From positions 1-45,586 of the forward strand of contig CACEFI010000004.1 of NCBI GenBank assembly GCA_902558795.1: a stretch of 45,586 nt of DNA, written 5' to 3'. The notes below the pieces were generated by a model. The model had not been told where the DNA came from, ran no database searches, and worked only from the letters and a program-made list of their open reading frames with translations. This document shows, piece after piece, positions 1 through 6,777 of this stretch. The position numbers and the translations under genes are program-made. Numbering within the stretch: position 1 is the stretch's first letter; the number at the start of each line of letters is the position of its first letter. This DNA is from an uncultured Pelagibacteraceae bacterium. Lineage in GTDB: Bacteria > Pseudomonadota > Alphaproteobacteria > Pelagibacterales > Pelagibacteraceae.

Positions 1-279
1 ATAATCGCTATCTTTTTGTACATGATCTCTTGGAAGTCTAGTGTTAAAATATTGATCTAGATCATCAATTTTCAACTTTGAAATATAAGAATATTTTTTT
101 TTAAAATCTAAATTAAGAAATTTTTTAATATCTTTTTTTTTTGCAAATTTTTGGATTAAACAATCCATTACAAATTCCATGTCATTAAGGATTGGCTTTA
201 AATCTCTTTGAAAGTTAAGAACATTTTTTATTTTTAAATATCCTTGTTCAAACAATTTCTTTTGTAGATTATTTGCCAT
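1..279 (-). CDS. Partial CDS (C-terminus beyond window edge); possible phytanoyl-CoA dioxygenase-like protein
   Basis: Not in the ORF track. Open frame on the minus strand from ATG at 279 to the window edge: MANNLQKKLFEQGYLKIKNVLNFQRDLKPILNDMEFVM...RLPRDHVQKDSDY. The N-terminal 'F..GYLKIKNVL' resembles PhyH-type proteins. Same strand, 31 bp downstream of the 2OG oxygenase gene. Confidence 0.5.
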   Translation of the reverse strand, partial: MANNLQKKLFEQGYLKIKNVLNFQRDLKPILNDMEFVMDCLIQKFAKKKDIKKFLNLDFKKKYSYISKLKIDDLDQYFNTRLPRDHVQKDSDY

Positions 280-310
280 TAATAGAACCTAGTAGAATTT
301 TTTAACAATA

Positions 311-1180
311 TCAATTCTTAGGAGCAGTTGTTAAATAATTTGCATCATGAAAAGAAGTTAACATTTTTTTCTTAGTACTGATGATGTGCGGATAGTAAGC
401 TGTTCCTTTATAATTCCAAATAACTGGTTTATTGAGTGCATAACTTCCATAAATAAAAAATCTTTTTGGACAGTTTTTTTCTATAAAACGTTTAACTCCA
501 TGATAAGAATTTGGTGTAGATTGAAAAAATACCACAGTCCCTTTCTTTGGAGTAAAAGCTTTAACTACTTCTAGTTCACTCATTTTTGGAAATCTTCTGA
601 AACTTTTTCTTAAATTTTTCTTTGATTTTTTTCTATAAATTGTAAGCGAACCTCCATTTTTTTTTGGAATATCTGTTAGATAAATTAAGAAATTATACAA
701 TCTCGTAATATCATCTCTATGAGGACGTAATCTGTATCCTCCCTTTGATACCGAAAAGTCTATATCTAAATTTACTTTAGGATTAGTATAATTGTTACCT
801 AACATTTTTTTTAATTCACTAGAATTTAATTTTTTTTTAATAGTAAACTTTTTAGGATTAAATGATTTTGGTTTATGTAGATTAACCCATGAACCATCCT
901 TGAAATTTTTTGTAAATAAATTTTCAATTTTTTTATAAAAAGACTTACTATTAAAAAGCCTAAAAAGCTTTGCAGAGTTAATTGAATTTTTGATATATAA
1001 ATTAAAATTTTTAGAACCTTTATTAATCCTGCTTCTGCCTCCCATAATCATATCATCAAATGATTTTGAGTTGCTGATTTCTTTAATTAATAAATTACAT
1101 ATATTTTTTGAAACAACGTTGTCTCCAACTAAAACAGGAAAGTTACTTTTGATTTTTTTTAATTTATTTGTACTGAGCAT
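311..1180 (-). CDS. 2-oxoglutarate/Fe(II)-dependent oxygenase family protein
   Basis: Motif 'RLRPHRDDITRLYNFLIYLTD' (HxD) followed by a distal His in 'SYHGVKRF', typical of the double-stranded beta-helix 2OG-Fe(II) fold. Confidence 0.75.
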   Translation of the reverse strand: MLSTNKLKKIKSNFPVLVGDNVVSKNICNLLIKEISNSKSFDDMIMGGRSRINKGSKNFNLYIKNSINSAKLFRLFNSKSFYKKIENLFTKNFKDGSWVNLHKPKSFNPKKFTIKKKLNSSELKKMLGNNYTNPKVNLDIDFSVSKGGYRLRPHRDDITRLYNFLIYLTDIPKKNGGSLTIYRKKSKKNLRKSFRRFPKMSELEVVKAFTPKKGTVVFFQSTPNSYHGVKRFIEKNCPKRFFIYGSYALNKPVIWNYKGTAYYPHIISTKKKMLTSFHDANYLTTAPKN

Positions 1181-2125
1181 TTAGCTGTACATACCTTCTT
1201 TCACTTTAATCATTTTATACATGAGATCATTTAGAGGTGTCTTAACACCATGTTTTTTACCTATTTTTGAAACTGCACCACTAATAAAGTCTATTTCAGT
1301 TTTTCTCTTGTATTGAACGTCAAAAGCCATAGATGACTTGTTAGTTTGCATTGAGTCTACAATTTTATTAAACATAAATAAGCATTCATCTTCAGAAACA
1401 TTTACACCATCAGCAAGTGCGACTTCTCTAGTTTCTAGAATTATTTCTTTACCTAGGCCTCGAGATACTTCGTTTGCTTTGTTGTTTATATATAAATCAG
1501 TATGATGAAGATCAAAAATTGCAGATAATGGTCCAATTGCTGTTAGAGCAAAAAGTTTCATCCATTTTCTTTTTTTTACATCTTCAGCTGCAATCATTTC
1601 CAAATTATGCGCAGTAAAAGTTTCAGCTATTTCTGTAATTCTTTCTGTTATTCCTCCTTCATATTCACCAATCCATGAAGGCAATGCACCATGGTTCATT
1701 ATATGACCTGGTCCTAAAATATTTGAAGCTTGTGTTGTTGTTCCACCGATTACTTTCTCTTTCCCAACAATACTTTGAATTATTGACTCATGACCAATTC
1801 CATTTTGAAAAGACATGAAGACTGTTTTTTCACCAATAATATTTTTAATGCTATTTAGTGCTGGTTCTAATGCAGTTGCTTTACACATAACAATCACTGC
1901 ATCCATTTTATCCAACGATGATGGATCTGAAGTAGCTTTAACCTTAATTATACGATCTCCACCATGACCATCCATTTTCAAACCATCTTTGTTAATTGCA
2001 TCTACATGTTCTTTCCAAACGTCAATTAAAGTTACATTTAAACCTTTTTCAGCTAGCAATCCTCCAAATAGGCATCCCATAGCGCCTGCGCCTAATACAG
2101 ATATTTTTAAATCTTTGTTTATCAT
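1181..2125 (-). CDS. Ketopantoate reductase (PanE/ApbA)-family oxidoreductase, probably divergent in substrate
   Basis: N-terminal 'SVLGAGAMGCLFGGLLAEKGLNVTLID' Rossmann motif, 'SFQNGIG', 'KWMKLFALTAIGPLSAIF', 'TEIDFISGAV' match the PanE/ApbA layout. Confidence 0.85.
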   Translation of the reverse strand: MINKDLKISVLGAGAMGCLFGGLLAEKGLNVTLIDVWKEHVDAINKDGLKMDGHGGDRIIKVKATSDPSSLDKMDAVIVMCKATALEPALNSIKNIIGEKTVFMSFQNGIGHESIIQSIVGKEKVIGGTTTQASNILGPGHIMNHGALPSWIGEYEGGITERITEIAETFTAHNLEMIAAEDVKKRKWMKLFALTAIGPLSAIFDLHHTDLYINNKANEVSRGLGKEIILETREVALADGVNVSEDECLFMFNKIVDSMQTNKSSMAFDVQYKRKTEIDFISGAVSKIGKKHGVKTPLNDLMYKMIKVKEGMYS

Positions 2126-2145
2126 CGTTACCTTTTTAAAATAAT

Positions 2146-2170
2146 TTATGTATAGAAATTATATATATTA
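2146..2170 (-). promoter_or_regulatory. Promoter/operator element, 25-nt repeat copy 1 (oriented toward the PanE-like gene)
   Basis: Minus-strand sequence TAATATATATAATTTCTATACATAA is identical to 28982-29006 (+). Contains TATAAT. Ends 20 nt before the PanE-like start codon. Confidence 0.55.
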
Positions 2171-2211
2171 TCTATAGACAATATGCAAAATAAATTATAG
2201 CTTATAGTATT

Positions 2212-3189
2212 ATGCAATTAAAAATAGAAAAGGGAACTTTTACAAACTATTCACTTGAAGATATAGCGAGTGCATTAAAAAAAGGACTTTCAGAAAATTT
2301 TAAAAATGTTGAAGTAGAAGTTGTAGATTGTCCTAATCTTCGTGAATGGGATTGTCCATCTGAAGGAATCAGTGGTAACCAAAAAATAATAGATGTTGGT
2401 GGTGAGCCATATATGCATGATCCTAATTTTATTGGTGCTGAATTTGATTACCAAGAAATTTCCAAAATGATTGGATCAGAAAAATCATATGCTTTAGGTG
2501 CTGGATCTGGTGCAATGTCGTGTTTGGATGGTCACTGTGGAGAATTGGTAATTAACGAAAATTTAATAACTGACGAGTCTAGATCTATAATTGCAAGAGT
2601 AAGTCCTGATAAAAAATGTATCGTTGAAAAATATAGCGCAAGAAAACACGGTGGACTTGGCAATATTTATTATACAGATGGCAAACAAGGAAAAGTAATA
2701 AAAATAAAAATTAAAGGAAGATCAGGTGATCAAGGTTCACTACCACAAGCAATGCGATCTTCATTATCAAATAATTTAAATCTTAAAGACAATGAACATA
2801 TTGCTATTGCAGGCGTGTTTAGAATTTTAGAGGGAAGAGTAAGATCTCATGTTCAACCAGATTATAAAGATATCAAACACGAATACTATGATCCAAAACA
2901 AATGAAATGTGTGAAAGATTTTCTTCAATTTTATGAGCCAGTTGGACCAAAGTTACAGTGTTATACAGTTCTTTGGACTGGAGACCCAACTGGAGGAGAA
3001 TTGAATTTAAGAGAGTCTGGTGAACATACACATTTCCATTCTTATCAAGATGATAAAGATGCAGGTCATTATCATTTTGATGTAACACCAGATGAAATAG
3101 AATATGAAGGATATTTTAATACAGCTTCAGAAGTACATAGAGTGAATAATATTTATAAAGAGCTACTAAGCAAAAATAGTATTGAATAG
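2212..3189 (+). CDS. DUF1907 / C11orf54-like (putative ester hydrolase) family protein
   Basis: Recognisable similarity to human C11orf54 along the length: 'VEVVDCPNL', 'LGAGSGAMSC', 'EKYSARKHG', 'GKVIKIKIKGRSG', 'FYEPVGPKLQC', 'EHTHFHSYQDDKDAGHYHFDVTPDEIEYEGYFNTASEVHRV' (the HTHF and GHYHxDxTPD motifs). Confidence 0.85.
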   Translation: MQLKIEKGTFTNYSLEDIASALKKGLSENFKNVEVEVVDCPNLREWDCPSEGISGNQKIIDVGGEPYMHDPNFIGAEFDYQEISKMIGSEKSYALGAGSGAMSCLDGHCGELVINENLITDESRSIIARVSPDKKCIVEKYSARKHGGLGNIYYTDGKQGKVIKIKIKGRSGDQGSLPQAMRSSLSNNLNLKDNEHIAIAGVFRILEGRVRSHVQPDYKDIKHEYYDPKQMKCVKDFLQFYEPVGPKLQCYTVLWTGDPTGGELNLRESGEHTHFHSYQDDKDAGHYHFDVTPDEIEYEGYFNTASEVHRVNNIYKELLSKNSIE

Positions 3190-3217
3190 AAAACTTAATA
3201 AGTTTAAGTTTATTTAA

Positions 3218-3631
3218 ATGAAAAGACAGTTTAAGTATCCTAAATCTTTTGAAGAGCAGAAAAAAATTCCAAAAATAACTCAAAAAAGAATTAAATTAGC
3301 AGAAGCTTCATTAGGAGATTTTGAAGGAAGACTAGAGAATGATTTGCTTAATTGGTTTTCATTAACTCCTCAGCATTGGATTATGCTGCACATGGTAATG
3401 CTTGCTTATTATAAAAATAAATCAATTACTAAAAATGAATTATTAAAAGTTATTGAAAAATCTTATCTGACATCAAATGTTTATATAGACACTGCAATAA
3501 AAAAAGGATTTTTTAGAATTATCAGAAATGAAAAAGACAAAAGATCAATTTTTATTTTGCCTTCAGTGATAACAATAAAAACTTTTGAAGGATTCATAGA
3601 TAGAAGAGATATAGTTTACAAAGGTATTTAA
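3218..3631 (+). CDS. Small winged-helix/MarR-like protein, candidate transcriptional regulator
   Basis: 137 aa; 'LTPQHWIMLHMVMLAYYKNKSITKNELLKVIEKSYLTSNVYIDTAIKKGFFRIIRNEKDKRSIFILPS' resembles a MarR-type wHTH (recognition helix, then wing 'NEKDKRS'). Confidence 0.55.
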   Translation: MKRQFKYPKSFEEQKKIPKITQKRIKLAEASLGDFEGRLENDLLNWFSLTPQHWIMLHMVMLAYYKNKSITKNELLKVIEKSYLTSNVYIDTAIKKGFFRIIRNEKDKRSIFILPSVITIKTFEGFIDRRDIVYKGI

Positions 3632-4446
3632 TGAAAAATATTTATACTTGGGCAGCTAAGCCAGCTCAACGTAATTTAACAGTTGGAGATTTAAAAAAAG
3701 CAAAAGGTAAAAAAAAATTTACTCAAGTAACTGCAAATAGTTTTGAAGAAGCTGATGCCGCTGAAAAAGCTGGCTTTGACATGATTATTTCAAATGCAAA
3801 GAACGTAGTTGAAGTTAGAAAGGGTTCAAAAAATCTTTTTTTAACTGCCGCATTAGTTTTAAATGAATATGTGACAGCTGAAGATATTATGCGTGGTGCC
3901 TTTAAAGCTTTAGAAAATGGAGCAGACGCCGTGATGACTCCAAGAAGCATGAATATTGTTGAAATGCTAGCTAAAGAAGATGTCCCAGTGATGGGCCATC
4001 TAGGTTTGGTTCCAAGAAAATCAACTTGGATTGGTGGACTAAGAGCTGTTGGTAAAAGTTCAAGTGAAGCATATGAATTATTTCAAAAATTTAAAAGATT
4101 AGAAGATGCTGGTGCTTTTTCAGCTGAGTGTGAGGTTATACCGGAAAATGTAATGGGGGAAATTTCAAAAAGAACAAATATCGTAACAGTATCTCTTGGA
4201 GCAGGAAAAAATGCAGATGTAATGTATTTGTTCATGGAAGATATTTGTGGTGATACAGAAAATTTACCAAGACATTCAAAAGCTTATGGTAATTTGCTAA
4301 AACTTAGAAATGAAATTAAGCTTGAGAGAGTAAGAGCGCTTAAAGCATTTAAAAAAGATTCTATGAGTGGAAAATTTCCCGGAAAAGAACAATCCTCTAA
4401 TTTAGATAAAAAACAACTTGAAGAATTCTTAAGTAAGATTGATTAA
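3631..4446 (+). CDS. PanB-like (ketopantoate hydroxymethyltransferase superfamily) protein with diverged metal site
   Basis: 'VPVMGHLGLVPRKSTWIGGLRAVGKS', 'LEDAGAFSAECEVIPENV', 'VSLGAGKNADVMYLFMEDICG...P' follow the PanB pattern (VPVCGHLGLTPQ..., LECVP, IGIGAG..DGQ). Confidence 0.75.
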   Translation: MKNIYTWAAKPAQRNLTVGDLKKAKGKKKFTQVTANSFEEADAAEKAGFDMIISNAKNVVEVRKGSKNLFLTAALVLNEYVTAEDIMRGAFKALENGADAVMTPRSMNIVEMLAKEDVPVMGHLGLVPRKSTWIGGLRAVGKSSSEAYELFQKFKRLEDAGAFSAECEVIPENVMGEISKRTNIVTVSLGAGKNADVMYLFMEDICGDTENLPRHSKAYGNLLKLRNEIKLERVRALKAFKKDSMSGKFPGKEQSSNLDKKQLEEFLSKID

Positions 4447-5237
4447 TAGGTGTCAGAGCCTTCTTTTTTATTAACAGAACCCTTCATTCCATCTACCATA
4501 GATTTTGCACCAGCGCTTAACGCTCTTAAATCAGATGCAATCGTCACAAAATCAAAACCTTTTTCAATCATCTTAGTTGCATATTCTGTAGTACCGTTGT
4601 GAATTCCTGCAAAAATATTATTTTTTTTAGCATGTTCTAAAATTCTTAAAATTTCAGAATAAGCTTTTGTGCTTTCAGGTCTATCAAATCCTGGTTTTTC
4701 ACCAATTGCTAAACTTAAATCTGCTGGACCAATATAAATACCATCCACACCTGAGGTAGACATTATCTCATCAAGATTTTCTAAAGACTCTTTAGTCTCT
4801 ATCATTGCTAGTTTTAGTATTTCCTCATTAGCATGATCTGCATAATCAGCTCCACCGTAAATTAAACCTCTTATAGGACCAAAACTTCTGTAACCATCAG
4901 GTGGATACATACATGCTTGAACAAAGTTTTCTGCCTCTTTTTTATTACTTACCATTGGACAAACAATTCCATAACAACCAGCATCTAAGATTTTCATAAT
5001 TTGACCTGGTTCATTCCAGTTAACTCTAGCTAAAGGAGTTACATCTGTTGTTGATATTGTCTGAAGCATAGGAAGTGCATTACTGTAATCTACTAAACCA
5101 TGCTGCATATCGATAGTTAAAGAGTCCCAACCTTGATGAGCCATTGCTTCAACAGAAGCTGTACTTGGAATTGCACACCAGCCGTTAATAACAGGTTTAC
5201 CTTCCTTCATCATTTGTTTGATTTTATTTTTTCTCAT
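4443..5237 (-). CDS. HpcH/HpaI aldolase family (2-keto-3-deoxy-sugar-acid aldolase, RhmA-like)
   Basis: 'INGWCAIPSTASVEAMAHQGWDSLTIDMQHGLVDY', 'ARVNWNEPGQIMKILDAGCYGIVCPMVSNKKEAE', 'GIYIGPADLSLAIG' are HpaI-family signatures. Confidence 0.9.
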   Translation of the reverse strand: MRKNKIKQMMKEGKPVINGWCAIPSTASVEAMAHQGWDSLTIDMQHGLVDYSNALPMLQTISTTDVTPLARVNWNEPGQIMKILDAGCYGIVCPMVSNKKEAENFVQACMYPPDGYRSFGPIRGLIYGGADYADHANEEILKLAMIETKESLENLDEIMSTSGVDGIYIGPADLSLAIGEKPGFDRPESTKAYSEILRILEHAKKNNIFAGIHNGTTEYATKMIEKGFDFVTIASDLRALSAGAKSMVDGMKGSVNKKEGSDTY

Positions 5238-5241
5238 TTTT

Positions 5242-6684
5242 CTAAATTTTTAATCCCATGTGAGTGTATTTCACATTTAGATAATCTTTTATTGCACCTG
5301 ACCCACCTTCACGACCATAACCAGTTTGTTTTATTCCTCCAAAAGGTGCCTCAGCAATAGCAACAACACCAGTATTGACTGCGACACAACCAGACTCTAA
5401 CTTTTCAGATCCAATATGAGCTTTATCCATAGAGTTAGTGTATAAATAACTACACAATCCTAAGTCATTATCATTTGCTCTTTCAATTACTTCATCAAAA
5501 GTTTTAAAAGTCAAAATTGGAACTAGTGGACCGAAAGGCTCTTCTTTCATTATTGTAAAATTATCTTTTACGTCATCAAAGACTGTTGGTTCGTAATAAT
5601 AACCTTTGTTGAAACCAGAAGGTCTTTTTCCACCCATTAAAACTTTTGCACCTTCTTTTTTTGTCGTTTCAACTAACTTTTCTATTTCTTCTAATCTTTT
5701 TGCAGTACTTAGAGGTCCTAATTCAACCCCTTCATCCATACCATTTCCTATTTTCAACTTTTTTGCTCTTTCCATAAAAGCACTAACAAACTCATCTTTT
5801 CTATTTTCTTGTATATAAAATCTATTAGGAGAAATACAAACCTGTCCATTGTTTCTAAATTTACCAGTTATTGCTATATCAGCTACTTTGTTCATATCTA
5901 CATCTTCACAAACAATAAAAGGTGAATGTCCGCTTAGTTCCATAGTAACTCTTTGAACTTTATCAGCTGCTTTTTTTAAAATAATTTTACCAACTCTAGT
6001 AGATCCAGTAACAGAAACTTTTTTAATAATATCAGACTCCATTAATTCATTTGAAATTTCAGCAGGATCCCCTGATAAAAGACTAACAACACCATCTGGT
6101 ACTCCGGCTTCTTTGCAAATATTCACTAATTCCATTACAGCACCAGGAGTAATAACGTCTGGTTTACATATAACGGAGCAACCTGCTGCTAAGGCAGTAG
6201 AAATTTTTCTTGAAGCTAAAACTATTGGAAAATTCCAAGGAACTAAAGCAGCTACAACTCCAACTGGTTGATAATAAACATGAACTCTTGTATCTGGAAA
6301 TCTACTTTGTTGAGTTTGACCATAAATTCTTTTTGTCTCTTCTGCATTCCACTCAAAAATATCAGCTCCACCACCAACTTCACCAACTGCTTCTGCAAGA
6401 GGCTTTCCAACTTCAAGAGTTAACCATTTTGCAATAACATCTTTTTTTTCTCTCATTAGATCAGCAATTTTCCTAAGCACGTATGCTCTTTGCCATGGTG
6501 CAGTATTTTTCCAAATTTCCAAACCTTTCTCAGCTGACTTTAATGCTTTTTGAACCTCAACAGATGAAGCTTTTGATGCTTTTCCAATCACTTCTTCTGT
6601 TGCAGGATTTATTACATCATATGTTTCTTTTTTTTCAGCTTGTTGCCACTTACCATCAATAAATTGTCCAAATTTTTCGTACAT
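5242..6684 (-). CDS. NAD(P)-dependent aldehyde dehydrogenase (succinate-semialdehyde/lactaldehyde DH type)
   Basis: 480 aa ALDH with 'VVAALVPWNFPIVLASRKISTALAAGCSVICKP', 'VTMELSGHSPFIV', 'FRNNGQVCISPNRFY' (catalytic Cys) and 'EEPFGPLVPI'. Confidence 0.95.
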   Translation of the reverse strand: MYEKFGQFIDGKWQQAEKKETYDVINPATEEVIGKASKASSVEVQKALKSAEKGLEIWKNTAPWQRAYVLRKIADLMREKKDVIAKWLTLEVGKPLAEAVGEVGGGADIFEWNAEETKRIYGQTQQSRFPDTRVHVYYQPVGVVAALVPWNFPIVLASRKISTALAAGCSVICKPDVITPGAVMELVNICKEAGVPDGVVSLLSGDPAEISNELMESDIIKKVSVTGSTRVGKIILKKAADKVQRVTMELSGHSPFIVCEDVDMNKVADIAITGKFRNNGQVCISPNRFYIQENRKDEFVSAFMERAKKLKIGNGMDEGVELGPLSTAKRLEEIEKLVETTKKEGAKVLMGGKRPSGFNKGYYYEPTVFDDVKDNFTIMKEEPFGPLVPILTFKTFDEVIERANDNDLGLCSYLYTNSMDKAHIGSEKLESGCVAVNTGVVAIAEAPFGGIKQTGYGREGGSGAIKDYLNVKYTHMGLKI

Positions 6685-6738
6685 AGATTATATTTTTTAA
6701 GTTTACTTAATTAGGTTTTTTAATTTATAAATATATTT

Positions 6739-6758
6739 ATATATAAACACTATACATA
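6739..6758 (+). promoter_or_regulatory. Degenerate copy of the shared promoter element, upstream of iolD
   Basis: ATATATAAACACTATACATA; 17/20 match to the 25-nt repeat core ATATATAATTTCTATACATA with identical spacing. Ends 19 nt before the IolD start. Confidence 0.4.
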
Positions 6759-6777
6759 TTAAAAAATAAACAAATTT

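Noticed and set aside
386-574. Short opposite-strand ORFs in the track (386-574, 990-1184, 2873-3088, 3723-3950, 5133-5360, 5606-5818, 6210-6437, 7778-8002, 9678-9878, 13362-13646 and similar)
   Set aside because: They lie antisense to well-supported CDSs, have low-complexity or unnatural composition and no recognisable family; shadow ORFs of AT-rich coding DNA.
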